From assembly GCF_003666245.1 (NCBI RefSeq), contig NZ_MJLZ01000037.1, positions 1 to 44,326 on the forward strand: a stretch of 44,326 nucleotides of DNA, given 5' to 3'. The position numbers were made by a program, and so were the translations under genes. This document shows, piece after piece, positions 26,210-35,462 of this stretch (its first letter is position 1; the number at the start of each line of letters is the position of its first letter). This stretch comes from Brenneria alni (GTDB taxonomy: Bacteria > Pseudomonadota > Gammaproteobacteria > Enterobacterales > Enterobacteriaceae). The notes under the pieces were generated by a model, which saw nothing but the letters and a program-made list of their open reading frames with translations, was not told the DNA's origin and ran no database searches.

Positions 26210-27100
26210 ATGAAAATTACCCCCCTCAGCACATCAACAAATACCCCGGAGAGCAGTTCCGCTTGTTCATCTGAATATCAGTCCCCGGATGAGTCAGAAT
26301 CAGTAGCGGATGCACTACCGCGCCCTCAGCAACAGCCGATCAGAAGGGAGTCCGCTCTCAGGCCTTCCACCGTTTCGTTGAGCAATCAAGTGAATCTGAA
26401 CAACGTTTCCTCAGGTGTGCTGGCGCATGAGGCCTCTCTGACGCCAGCTATACGGAATGCCACGGAAGGAGAACTGGGACAGACGATGAGCCAGCAGCGT
26501 CTCGAATCGCGGATAACGCCGCGGCTGCAACAGGCGATGAAGGGACATGATGCCCATTTCCGGCAGAATGAGCGGAGAGAGGGGTTCAATAAGGAAAAGC
26601 CTATTGAGCACAATACTGGGCAGCAGCGCCTTGAACATCTGGACTTGCCGCAGGCGATCAGCCATATCCGGGATACGTTGCGGTACGAAATTATTATGCC
26701 GCTTGAAGTATTTATGAAGCAGCTACGGGCTATCCTGAAAACGCTACGGGATGACGGGTTGCAGATAATACGATTGTGGAATGGTTATCAGGTGCCACAT
26801 ACTCTGTACGCAGGGATCAATGTCAAGATGCGTGACCCTGAAGTACCGGAGGGCGAAGGAAATTTTGAACTGCAATTCCGTACGCCGCAGAGCTTGCGCA
26901 CCAGGTTGGAAATGCAAGATAGCGATGAAAGGTTGCGGGAGCTGCCGGTCGAAACGCCAGAGGGTAACGAACAGGACGTCGGCACGGCATCTATGGAAGA
27001 ACCGGAGCAGAGGGCAGAACCGCTGCGCGAGGCGGCGGCGAGGGTGCCGCATCCTGAAGATATTGATACCCTGCCGTCATTCAGCCGGGAACCCGGATGA
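26210..27100 (+). CDS. Candidate type III effector, RelA/SpoT-like motifs
   Basis: I do not recognise a named family. ATG 26210 lies 40 bases after a hrp box; the longer frame from 26087 would include that promoter and is rejected. The 296-residue product starts MKITPLSTSTNTPESSSACS and has about 60 Ser-, Thr-, Pro- and Gln-rich residues, typical of type III secretion signals. There is no Sec signal or membrane helix. Residues about 140-230 (IRDTLRYEIIMP, then LYAGINVKMRDP and FELQFRTPQS) recall the second half of RelA/SpoT synthetase domains (Y-x-GIH ... EIQIRT). The C-terminal 65 residues are rich in Glu, Arg and Pro. Residues for ATP binding are not obvious, so a catalytic role is a guess. 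No chaperone gene is adjacent. Confidence 0.6.
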   Translation: MKITPLSTSTNTPESSSACSSEYQSPDESESVADALPRPQQQPIRRESALRPSTVSLSNQVNLNNVSSGVLAHEASLTPAIRNATEGELGQTMSQQRLESRITPRLQQAMKGHDAHFRQNERREGFNKEKPIEHNTGQQRLEHLDLPQAISHIRDTLRYEIIMPLEVFMKQLRAILKTLRDDGLQIIRLWNGYQVPHTLYAGINVKMRDPEVPEGEGNFELQFRTPQSLRTRLEMQDSDERLRELPVETPEGNEQDVGTASMEEPEQRAEPLREAAARVPHPEDIDTLPSFSREPG

Positions 27101-27221
27101 TCCCGTACCTGATGGCAAGGGGACGCAATGCCGTGTTTGCCACCGCGCTGCGGTAACGTAAAGACGACATAATCAAACTTATTTCCATCATGTTGATGGG
27201 CAATCCATTGAGGAGTTCTCC

Positions 27222-27613
27222 ATGAGTATTATCCGTTATGGTGCTGGTGAGTTGGGAGCAGGTGGGCAACCTTTACCTTTTGCGCGTGCGGTAGAAGCGG
27301 ATGGTTGGTTATACGTTTCAGGGCAGGTGGCGATGGAGCGCGGTGAAATCATCGACGGCGGTATTGTTCCTCAGTCTCACAAAGCGTCCAAAACCTGATC
27401 GCCATCCTCAAGGAAGCGGAATACGGACTGGAGGATGTGGTGCAGGTCGGTGTATGGCTGGACGACCCGCGTGATTTCTGGAGTTTTAACCGTATATTCA
27501 CCGAATATTTTGGCGCTGCGGCACCCGCCAGAGCCTGTGTTCAGTCCTGTATGGTGATAGATTGCAAAGTCGAGATAGAGTGTGTGGCTTATAAAGCTAA
27601 AGCCCCGCGTTGA
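27222..27613 (+). pseudogene. RidA-family (YjgF/YER057c) gene with one-base deletion
   Basis: ATG 27222 follows AGGAG by 6 bases. The frame encodes MSIIRYGAGELGAGGQPLPF and YVSGQVAME, the normal start of a RidA-family enamine/imine deaminase, then ends at TGA 27396-27398 after SHKASKT. Shifting by one base at about 27386 restores VQNLIAILKEAEYGLEDVVQ and the arginine-containing FGAAAPARACVQ segment, with the expected stop at 27611-27613. One lost base therefore breaks the gene. RidA-type genes in such settings belong to amino acid or amine catabolic operons, and the remnant behind it fits a lost operon. Confidence 0.8.
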
Positions 27614-27650
27614 CCGCAACAGAGCACGAAATGGGTAAAGAGGTTTTATA

Positions 27651-27752
27651 ATGACAGCGTCCATCATCCAGCGTATTGAACTGGAGATGGACTTGATTGT
27701 TGTGCCAAATAGGCGTGTGTTTGAGGATATGTTATTTTATTCAGTATTTTGA
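27651..27752 (+). pseudogene. Possible truncated gene start after the RidA remnant
   Basis: ATG 27651 has AGAGG 7 bases upstream and opens a 33-codon frame (MTASIIQRIELEMDLIVVPN) ending at TGA 27750-27752. It follows the RidA remnant by 37 bases, as the next gene of an operon would. The frame then runs into the end of the convergent small gene at 27737. It may be the first codons of a deleted catabolic gene; I cannot name it. Confidence 0.3.
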
Positions 27753-27949
27753 GGGATAAGCATTTTTTTCATTGAAATGATGAAGTAGCCTTTTTGCCTG
27801 AGTATTTTCCCGCCTCTGTCAGCACTCATCATTGCCAATTGGAAAAAATCATCACCCGAGATATCAAAACTCAACTTTATTTTTTTAACAATCCCGGCTT
27901 TAATGAGTTCTTCTGCTTCGTGAAATGTTGATGCCTGAACTGGTGACAT
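27737..27949 (-). CDS. Unrecognised 70-residue protein
   Basis: The frame starts at ATG 27949 with a strong GGAGGGAG site ending 5 bases upstream, which is the main reason to accept it. The product (MSPVQASTFHEAEELIKAGI, then KKIKLSFDISGDDFFQLAMM) is soluble, mixed in charge and predicted to be partly helical; it has no signal peptide or known motif that I can see. The 235 bases upstream are very AT-rich and contain no other gene. It stands alone between the catabolic remnant and the choloylglycine hydrolase-family gene, so context gives no function. Confidence 0.55.
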   Translation of the reverse strand: MSPVQASTFHEAEELIKAGIVKKIKLSFDISGDDFFQLAMMSADRGGKILRQKGYFIISMKKMLIPQNTE

Positions 27950-28184
27950 AACGACTCCCTCCGAGAAGTATATTAGGTATAAATATTACATATATAATTT
28001 ATTTTTATTTCAAAAATATGACAGTATTTTTATATTTTAATGAAGGGTGATGCTTTTTTATCGGGTTGAATTATCATTGCTACCCACCGAAACACTCATG
28101 ATTATCCATCGTTCCTGCTACTGAGTGCTGAATAAATGATGTGAACAAAATGACTGCGCCAATAACGTCTATCAGGATAGCCTA

Positions 28185-29258
28185 TTATATTCCGGCAAAA
28201 TCGAAGGGCGCTGCTTTCTTAAATTGTTCAGAAACCTGCCCGGAGTAGATCGTGCTTTGATTTTTCCCCAGGTCTAGTTTCATGGCGCTTCCGTCGCGTG
28301 GAGAAAAATCAATTTTTCTCAGATCGACCCAAAAGATATTGGGGGACAGAGCCGATTCAAAGAAGTATTGCATGGATTTATGGTCAATCACGCTACGCCA
28401 CCGGGTTGATGCGATATTCGGTTCATTCGACATGGCATAACCATAGGGAACGGAAACATTTCGTATCACACTGAATGTGCTGGCCAATGCCTTATCATGC
28501 CCCTCATTTTTAGGAATATGATCCACATAGAATGAGGCGCGCACAAAGCGGTCTGCCGCCCGATTGGTGCCTGGCAACATGACATTTCCGCCTATCTGTT
28601 GCCAGTATGCATTGAGCGCCAATTGCTGGTTGAAAACCGGCGAATTGGTCATCACCTGATATTCCCGTTTATGGTGAATCACCTGTTTGCCATCGATATA
28701 TTCAATAATCGCACTATCGCCTGATGAATCGGATAATGCCAAATGAAGTTTTGCCAGTCGTTCTTCGTCAGGAACGTTGGCGGTGACCAGCGTAAATTGA
28801 TCCTGCTGCAGAAACTGAACTGCCTCTTTCACCGTCGCAAAGTTATCCAGTACGTATTGCGCCCAGGCCGCTACGCTTAACCCTGGTTTTTGAGCCGTAG
28901 GGGCAGCGGCAGGATATTCAGACTCTGCCAGCCATAGCAGATTAGCGGCCAGGCCTTTCTCATTAACGCCATCTGTTGTGGAAATATCATAAGCGGTTGC
29001 AATGACGCTACCATATTTGGAGACCCATTTAAGCGTGTGCTGCCCTCCGCCTCCTGAACGATGCAGTTCACGCGGGAATATCCATAAGTTTGTTTCTACA
29101 TCTTTTTTCCAGTCCATTGAGCGAGCGGTAATCGTGTTATTATCATCACCCAGATAGACTAGCCTTGTGCAGGCAAACGATATTGATGAACTGAGTATTA
29201 ATGCACTCAATAATATAATGCAATTAAAATAGTTAATCTGCTTGTTAATTTTCATCAT
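28185..29258 (-). CDS. Choloylglycine hydrolase / penicillin V acylase-family enzyme, exported
   Basis: This Ntn-hydrolase family cleaves amide bonds of bile salts, penicillin V or acyl-homoserine lactones. The 357-residue precursor has a signal peptide (ILLSALILSSSISFA) followed directly by C30, TRLVYLG. The mature protein would therefore begin with the catalytic nucleophile cysteine. Further family segments are TITARSMDW, TDGVNEKGLAANLLWL and the conserved asparagine/arginine region MTNSPVFNQQ and LPGTNRAADRF. Gram-negative members from Pectobacterium and Agrobacterium hydrolyse long-chain acyl-homoserine lactones, so signal quenching is possible here. The gene is isolated; AT-rich flanks of 235 and 620 bases hold only remnants. 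Confidence 0.85.
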   Translation of the reverse strand: MMKINKQINYFNCIILLSALILSSSISFACTRLVYLGDDNNTITARSMDWKKDVETNLWIFPRELHRSGGGGQHTLKWVSKYGSVIATAYDISTTDGVNEKGLAANLLWLAESEYPAAAPTAQKPGLSVAAWAQYVLDNFATVKEAVQFLQQDQFTLVTANVPDEERLAKLHLALSDSSGDSAIIEYIDGKQVIHHKREYQVMTNSPVFNQQLALNAYWQQIGGNVMLPGTNRAADRFVRASFYVDHIPKNEGHDKALASTFSVIRNVSVPYGYAMSNEPNIASTRWRSVIDHKSMQYFFESALSPNIFWVDLRKIDFSPRDGSAMKLDLGKNQSTIYSGQVSEQFKKAAPFDFAGI

Positions 29259-29412
29259 GTTTTTTCTTTGCTGAGATTATTTTGATTTTAGGTTGTATTT
29301 TTAAATTTGCCTTAATGATTTTTATTTTTTCTCTTTTTTTAATGGTGGTTAAGTCTTAACAGGATAATTATTGATGGGGTTTAATAAAAAATATTATATT
29401 GTTACGTGATAA

Positions 29413-29489
29413 CTTCTTAGATCAGGCCCTTCCCCGAATGCCGCGCTGCGTAAAACCATGCAAACGCCTGTGCCGTGGGAGCAGGACAA

Positions 29490-29493
<4 letters not shown>
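29413..29493 (+). pseudogene. C-terminal remnant of a DUF1778-type antitoxin
   Basis: The frame ending at TGA 29491-29493 encodes PNAALRKTMQTPVPWEQDK, the typical tail of DUF1778 (TacA/AtaR-like) antitoxins. In-frame stops at 29407-29412 cut off the N-terminus, so the DNA-binding part is lost. The stop overlaps the ATG of the following GNAT toxin remnant, the normal arrangement for this toxin-antitoxin pair. Confidence 0.6.
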
Positions 29494-29740
<247 letters not shown>

Positions 29741-29878
29741 CCGCCCACCTTCAGGGAGGACTACTCCAGGCAGCGCAACAAGGCTTCCACACAGCGCAGT
29801 AGAAAGAGAACTGAGCAACTTTGCGAAACGCCATATATAATTAAGCCATGCTTAAGTATTATGAAGACGTAATGGCTT

Positions 29879-30814
29879 ATGACTATGGACGTTTTTGGAC
29901 GAAACAGAACGAAAAAAGTGTTAATTTTCAGTTTGTTTTTTTCATTGTCCGCTTCTGCCGTTGCTGACGATGATAATAATGATGACGATAGTGACCTGAA
30001 AAGTTCTTATGCCAAGCTTCTCGATCTATCGACCGTTGATGACGTAAGTACGTCTAAATTACGTGCGGATGATGGATTTAACTATTCGAAAATCGTGATC
30101 CCGTACGCTACCGACTATTATCCACTCGGTGGGGATAGTTCTGCGGCATGGTTTATAAAAGCCGGTTTTTTGGAGGTGAAAGGTGATGCTATCCCTATTG
30201 ATGACAGCCGGTTTACACCTCGTTGGCATGCGCTTTCCATTGTTACCGGGCCATCATTTAAATACCGGATTCAAGAACGGTTCAATTTGGTTGGCAAGCT
30301 TGGTATCGGATATTCCCGGTTAATTAATGATTCGCCGTATTCAGGCGACAGCGTGATAGAAAATGCGTTAAGAGATGAAAAATTATTAGATTGGGAAATC
30401 GATGCGTATATTATTTCCCCATCTATTGGCATTGAATATAAAAAGATATTCAATTCAGGCGATGTGTTTGACGTATATACCAATCTCTCATTCACTCATG
30501 TGTCAAGTTTTAATAACAATAACAACGATCTTAAAATTTCCGATAATTCAGGCAGTTATTCTATCAAAACAGACTATACCTTTACTGATGTGTTTCATGC
30601 GTTCAACAGGCGTATCAACTTTGTGGTATCGAATAAGTTTGGCGGATTTTTTGGTTCAAACTACCGCGATCTCGGATTTGGATTTGTCAATGAAACACAA
30701 ATGGCGATCGAGGTGCCCACCGATCCTTTCTTTAAAGGAAATAAAATGCGTATTGGTATAGGTTATTTATACAATGATTATGCGCAAGGTGTTTCTTTGG
30801 TTCTCAGCCTTTGA
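29879..30814 (+). CDS. Outer-membrane beta-barrel protein, possibly solitary autotransporter-type barrel
   Basis: The 311-residue protein has an N-terminal signal (VLIFSLFFSLSASAVA, cleaved before DDDNN). It then has an acidic linker and alternating aromatic/hydrophobic strands (WFIKAGFLEV, LVGKLGIGYSRL, RINFVVSNKFGGFFGSNY, MRIGIGYLYNDYAQGVSLVL), ending in SLVLSL. This is the pattern of a barrel of about 10-12 strands. The layout resembles solitary outer-membrane autotransporter-like domains, but that is tentative. It lies directly upstream of the Rci-type recombinase gene, in the same direction, 121 bases apart. Whether the recombinase acts on its expression is unknown. Only weak ribosome-site evidence separates ATG 29879 from ATG 29885. 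Confidence 0.65.
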   Translation: MTMDVFGRNRTKKVLIFSLFFSLSASAVADDDNNDDDSDLKSSYAKLLDLSTVDDVSTSKLRADDGFNYSKIVIPYATDYYPLGGDSSAAWFIKAGFLEVKGDAIPIDDSRFTPRWHALSIVTGPSFKYRIQERFNLVGKLGIGYSRLINDSPYSGDSVIENALRDEKLLDWEIDAYIISPSIGIEYKKIFNSGDVFDVYTNLSFTHVSSFNNNNNDLKISDNSGSYSIKTDYTFTDVFHAFNRRINFVVSNKFGGFFGSNYRDLGFGFVNETQMAIEVPTDPFFKGNKMRIGIGYLYNDYAQGVSLVLSL

Positions 30815-30935
30815 TCTGCGGTGGCCACTGAACCGCTTCACGCCGGATTGGTCGGCTCATGCGAACAGGGGCCTGAATGCGCCCTCTAATTTGTTGTATT
30901 GTCTTTCCCTTTGACCAATAGGGAAGACAATAATA

Positions 30936-32063
30936 GTGAAAAAACGTATCAAAAAGATGCTGTTAGGTAAGGCGCTGGATAAGTATTTTTCAACGGTATC
31001 TCGACATAAGCGAGGACAATTGCAGGAGTTTTACCGGATAAATGTCATTAAACGCTCACTACTGGTTGAGCGGAATATGGATGAAATATCATCAGTTGAT
31101 ATCGCCGAATATCGGGATAGCAGACTCTCTCAGGTTAATCCACGTACAAAAAAACCTATCAGTGCTAATACGGTCCGTCTCGAAATGGCATTACTGTCCG
31201 CGCTGTACAACCTGGCAAAAGTTGAGTGGGGGACATGCACGGGTAATCCCGTAGAACACGTAAGAAAACCCACCGTTTCTTCTGGCCGAACGCGAAGGCT
31301 CACATCTCAGGAGGAGCGACGTATTACCCGTTATTTTAAAGATAAAAACCCAGAGGTATTGGCCATTTTTCGGTTGGCCATCGAGACGGCAATGCGGCAG
31401 GGTGAAATATTGTCATTACGCTGGGAGCATATTGATCTTCGTCTTGGGATCGCACATTTGCCACTCACTAAAAATGGCTCGGCACGTGATGTGCCTTTAT
31501 CTTCAAAGGCTAGGCAGGTGCTGAAAGATAGCTATGTCGCAGGATGTCATGGAACGGGCAGGGTATTTACTTACTCTTCAAGCGGCTTCAAAAGTGCCTG
31601 GCGTACTGCATTACAGGTTATGGCGATAGAAGATCTTCATTTTCATGACCTGAGGCATGAAGCGATTAGCCGGTTATTCGAGTTGGGGACTTTAAACGTC
31701 ATGGAGATAGCCGCGATATCAGGACATAAGTCGATGAATATGCTTAAAAGATATACTCATCTTAGCGCGGCGCATCTTGTGAGTAAGCTTGATGCCAGTA
31801 AAAAACAAGCCCAGAAACTGGCTTCGATATTTATCCCTTATCCAGCAGATATTGAGACTAATAGTAATGGTCAGGTGACGATGACATTCTCTGATTTTGA
31901 TGATTTATCTGTTACAGCTTCTACATATGATGATGCGCTTAAAGTGGCCTCTGTTGAACTGCTTAGATTTCAGGCGATCGCTGCAAAGAATGGCGAGCGT
32001 CTGCCTCCACCTGGTCATATTTCGGTAAACATGACTGAACGCGTTCTAATCAACCCGCTTTAA
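30936..32063 (+). CDS. rci: Rci-family (shufflon-type) tyrosine recombinase
   Basis: The 375 residues align closely with remembered plasmid R64 Rci, the shufflon DNA invertase: [46 protein letters not shown] and [20 protein letters not shown]. Catalytic residues are R154, H237-x-x-R240, H264 and Y273. As in Rci, the protein continues past the catalytic domain. Residues about 300-375 ([20 protein letters not shown], then ERLPPPG) resemble a HicB-like fold. Rci inverts DNA between sfx repeats to switch pilin tip genes; no pilV or shufflon is visible here, so the gene is an orphan in this window. It ends at a strong terminator. The position next to ydfI recalls integrases at this locus. Confidence 0.85.
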   Translation: MKKRIKKMLLGKALDKYFSTVSRHKRGQLQEFYRINVIKRSLLVERNMDEISSVDIAEYRDSRLSQVNPRTKKPISANTVRLEMALLSALYNLAKVEWGTCTGNPVEHVRKPTVSSGRTRRLTSQEERRITRYFKDKNPEVLAIFRLAIETAMRQGEILSLRWEHIDLRLGIAHLPLTKNGSARDVPLSSKARQVLKDSYVAGCHGTGRVFTYSSSGFKSAWRTALQVMAIEDLHFHDLRHEAISRLFELGTLNVMEIAAISGHKSMNMLKRYTHLSAAHLVSKLDASKKQAQKLASIFIPYPADIETNSNGQVTMTFSDFDDLSVTASTYDDALKVASVELLRFQAIAAKNGERLPPPGHISVNMTERVLINPL

Positions 32064-32072
32064 ATCTAAACT

Positions 32073-32102
32073 GGCGATATTGATTCGATATCGCCGTTTT
32101 TT
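32073..32102 (+). terminator. Rho-independent terminator after rci
   Basis: GGCGATAT (32073-32080) and ATATCGCC (32088-32095) form a perfect 8-bp stem with a 7-base loop, followed by GTTTTTT. It starts 10 bases after the rci stop codon. Confidence 0.85.
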
Positions 32103-32288
32103 GACGCAGATTGCAGGCTTTGCTGACCTGCTGGCTAAAGCCGGTGTCTCAGTACGCTAACTCTGCCGGAAGCATGCTGTTTTCGACGCCACGTTTTACA
32201 TATCACACTGATAATCCGGTGTGTTTTAGTGATTGTTGTACATAACATATGGATGTTACGGGTCATTGATTCGATCGTAAAACTTAAT

Positions 32289-33728
32289 TTAGCACTTCAG
32301 AAAGAGGATGCCTGCTGATTCTGCCTGATGCCGCACCGGATTATCAGGCAGATCATTACCGAATACGTCACGCAGGCTTAACAACGCCATGACTCTGTCC
32401 TGGCCGTCTGCGCTTTGTGCAACCCGTTGCGCCAGCTTTTCCTGCAATGGATCGCTGATTTCGATGGGTTGCCCCCTATCGTCCACGCCGCCGACGTAAC
32501 GCATCCATCCCGCAACGCCAAGCGCCAGTAAGTCAAAAGACTCGCCCTTAGCCAGATGGACACGAATAGAATCCAGCATACGCTGCGGCAGTTTCAGCGT
32601 TCCGTCCATTGCAATTTGCCAGGTACGGTGTTTCAGGCCGGTATTCCGGTAGCGCTGGAGCAGCGACTCGGCATAGGCAACCAGATCGACATTTTCGACA
32701 TGCAGCGTGGTTGCCTGCTCATCCAACATAAGCTGACGTGCAGCCTGTACATAGTCCTGATCCTGCATACACTCATCAATGTACTGATAGCCCGCCAGAT
32801 AGCCGAGGTAAGCCAGAAAAGAGTGGCTGCCATTCAGCATTCTCAGCTTCATTTCTTCATAAGGCAGGACATCCGTCACCAGTTCAGCGCCGACTTTCTC
32901 CCATGCGGGACGTCCGGCAACAAAATTATCCTCAATAACCCATTGTCTGAAAGGCTCACAGGCAATACCCACCGGATCTTGAATACCACCGATAACCTGC
33001 GCGATCTTCGCCAACGTATCCGGCGTGATGGCCGGAACAATCCGATCGACCATGGTGGAAGGGAAACTGACATTATTTTCTATCCACTTCGCCAGAGCCG
33101 CATCCTGCGCGTTAGCCAACGCGAGAACGACATTCCGGGTGACATTGCCATTATTCGGCATATTGTCACAGGACATCACGGAGAACGGCATCAGGGATTT
33201 TTCCCGACGTAACCGCAGCGCTTCAATAATCACGCCGGGCGCAGAATGAGGTTGCCGTGGGTGAGCCAGATCGCGCTTAATCAACGGGTGATTAACATCA
33301 ATGGAGGCTGTTGACGGTAAGTAGCAATAGCCTTTTTCCGTCACCGTCAGTGAAACAATGGCAATATCCGGCTGTGTCATCAAGGCCATTACGTGATCAA
33401 TACCCTCGGCTTCACCGTGGAGAGCCTGACGAACAACACCGACAATACGGCTTGCCCAGTGACTGGCGCTCATTTCACAGACGGAATAGAGTAAGTCCTG
33501 TTGTTTCAGATCGGCAATTTGCAGCTCACCGCCAATCAGGTTAACTTCGCCATATCCCCAATCACTGCCGTGCTCTGTGGCCAGTTGATCGGCGTAAACC
33601 GCCTGATGAGCACGATGGAAGGCACCGAACCCCAAGTGTACTATGCGGGTTTTCAGTAAACTGCGATCATAGGCAGGGACAATCGTTCCCTGCGATACGT
33701 TCTGAAGATTGCTTTGTGAAAGATTCAT
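32289..33728 (-). CDS. ydfI: Mannitol dehydrogenase-family oxidoreductase YdfI (UxuB-like)
   Basis: This 479-residue NAD-dependent polyol/sugar-acid dehydrogenase has the N-terminal Rossmann fold ([18 protein letters not shown], residues about 28-45) and the catalytic segment [20 protein letters not shown] (about residues 290-310) with the conserved lysine, asparagine and histidine. UxuB reduces D-fructuronate to D-mannonate. E. coli YdfI is a paralogue acting on a related C5/C6 sugar acid. It is the last gene of rspA-rspB-ydfJ-ydfI, 157 bases after ydfJ, and would link the dehydratase product or substrate pool to central metabolism. It faces away from the Rci gene. Confidence 0.85.
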   Translation of the reverse strand: MNLSQSNLQNVSQGTIVPAYDRSLLKTRIVHLGFGAFHRAHQAVYADQLATEHGSDWGYGEVNLIGGELQIADLKQQDLLYSVCEMSASHWASRIVGVVRQALHGEAEGIDHVMALMTQPDIAIVSLTVTEKGYCYLPSTASIDVNHPLIKRDLAHPRQPHSAPGVIIEALRLRREKSLMPFSVMSCDNMPNNGNVTRNVVLALANAQDAALAKWIENNVSFPSTMVDRIVPAITPDTLAKIAQVIGGIQDPVGIACEPFRQWVIEDNFVAGRPAWEKVGAELVTDVLPYEEMKLRMLNGSHSFLAYLGYLAGYQYIDECMQDQDYVQAARQLMLDEQATTLHVENVDLVAYAESLLQRYRNTGLKHRTWQIAMDGTLKLPQRMLDSIRVHLAKGESFDLLALGVAGWMRYVGGVDDRGQPIEISDPLQEKLAQRVAQSADGQDRVMALLSLRDVFGNDLPDNPVRHQAESAGILFLKC

Positions 33729-33885
33729 CGAATGAGTCTCATTTGAAATTCAGTAAGCGAAAAGGATTTATTACGCCCTGCATGTTTGTTATCTGACTTA
33801 GAAATTAATGGCAATATTTATTCCGGCATAATGAAATAACAGCCAACGGTTGGTATCGCCATAACCATATTTTATTTATTGTCTT

Positions 33886-35247
33886 TTATACGGCATCCTC
33901 CAGATCACCGAGATCGCGATCTTTCACTTCCGGCATACAGATAGCCGAGAATAGCCCTATCAGGGAATAGATAATTAACATAACCGCAATCGGCCACCAG
34001 GAACCGGTTATATTACAAAAGATCCCGGCCAACACCGGGCCAAACCCAACGGCAACCAAACCGCCTGTTTCTTTGGAAATAGCCATTTGCGAGAAACGAT
34101 TTCGCGCCCCAAAGATTTCTGCCATCGTAATATTTTCGAGAGCAAACAACCCCAATACAGCAAAGTTATGGATAACAATAATGCAGATGATAATAGTGTT
34201 AACTTCGGAACTTTTATCCACGATAAATGATAGCATTGGGTAAGCCAAAAAGATCGCAGAGATATTAAGAAGAATATAGGGTGCTCGGCGGCCAATTTTA
34301 TCAGAAAGCCAGCCCAATAACGGTATAGTAATAAACCCGATGGCAGAGCTGATCATTAGGGCATCTGTCGGAATATATTTCTCAAATAAAAGCGTTTGAA
34401 CTAAGTAACCGGCCAGAAACGTTTGAATCAGACCTGAATTACCCGCCTGACCAAAACGCAACCCCGTCGCCAGCCAGAAAGATTTACTTTTAAACATTTC
34501 CAGAATGGATTTACTTTCGACAACCGTCGTTTCAGCAACCGAAACGCCATCAGGGGTTTCATTAACTTTTTCAAATACCGGGCTTTCTTTAAGATTCATC
34601 CTTAACCATATGGCAAAAAACATCACCACAACACTGCATAAGAACGGTATACGCCAGCCCCATGCTAATAGTTGTTCTCTATCCAGGAAGAAAAACATAA
34701 TCGCCCATATCGCCGTAGCACTGAGCGTGCCACAGTTCGTTCCCATAGCAACTAAAGAAGAAATAATCCCGCGCTTACCTTTCGGAGAGTATTCCGCCAG
34801 CATAGTGCCCGCACCGGATATTTCAGCCCCTGCGCCTAATCCCTGCACGATACGCAATGTCACCAGCAAAATGGGGGCGAAAATGCCAATCTGAGCATAG
34901 GTTGGTAAAATGCCGATGAGCGTCGTACAGATCCCCATCATCGTGATGGTAATAAACAGAACTTTCTTTCTTCCTATGGTATCGCCCATTCTTCCGAAAA
35001 TAAAAGCACCGACAATACGTGCAACATACCCCGCACCGTAGGTTCCCATTGCCAGAATTAATGCCATCGCCGCTGATTGCTCAGGGAAAAATATTTCATG
35101 AAAAACTAATGCTGCGCCTAGCGAGTACAACTGAAAATCCATAAATTCCAAAGCAGTTCCCAACCAGCCGGATACTGCCGCTTTGACTAAATCAGTAGTA
35201 CTCCGTTCAGGCTTATTCTGTCTGGTCTCTATTTGTTTCGTGTTCAT
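33886..35247 (-). CDS. ydfJ: MHS-family sugar-acid transporter YdfJ
   Basis: The 453-residue protein is a 12-helix major facilitator of the metabolite:H+ symporter type, with WLGTALEFMDFQLYSLGAAL at the start and the loop GRMGDTIGRKKVL between helices 2 and 3. The long cytoplasmic loop (about residues 225-255) separates two halves. In E. coli K-12 the ydfJ gene is split by the Qin prophage; here it is intact. The place between rspB and ydfI indicates uptake of the substrate of this operon, probably an aldonic or uronic acid. The gap of 215 bases to rspB holds a CCCTGA/TCAGGG repeat (35320-35348) but no gene. Confidence 0.85.
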   Translation of the reverse strand: MNTKQIETRQNKPERSTTDLVKAAVSGWLGTALEFMDFQLYSLGAALVFHEIFFPEQSAAMALILAMGTYGAGYVARIVGAFIFGRMGDTIGRKKVLFITITMMGICTTLIGILPTYAQIGIFAPILLVTLRIVQGLGAGAEISGAGTMLAEYSPKGKRGIISSLVAMGTNCGTLSATAIWAIMFFFLDREQLLAWGWRIPFLCSVVVMFFAIWLRMNLKESPVFEKVNETPDGVSVAETTVVESKSILEMFKSKSFWLATGLRFGQAGNSGLIQTFLAGYLVQTLLFEKYIPTDALMISSAIGFITIPLLGWLSDKIGRRAPYILLNISAIFLAYPMLSFIVDKSSEVNTIIICIIVIHNFAVLGLFALENITMAEIFGARNRFSQMAISKETGGLVAVGFGPVLAGIFCNITGSWWPIAVMLIIYSLIGLFSAICMPEVKDRDLGDLEDAV

Positions 35248-35462
35248 ATTTATACTCTCTACGATTGTAGTTATATGTATAGCACTGCCGTCAATAGAGT
35301 TAAATTGTGCTACACCTTACCCTGAACGTTATGAAATAAGACTCAGGGCTATACAGAGGAAAATAATTGTTATAAAAAACCCTTGGTGTTGTATCGCCTG
35401 GTTATTCCTCCTCTTTTTTAATTATCGGTATCGATATCTGGCAAAACGGGTTATTAAAGAAC

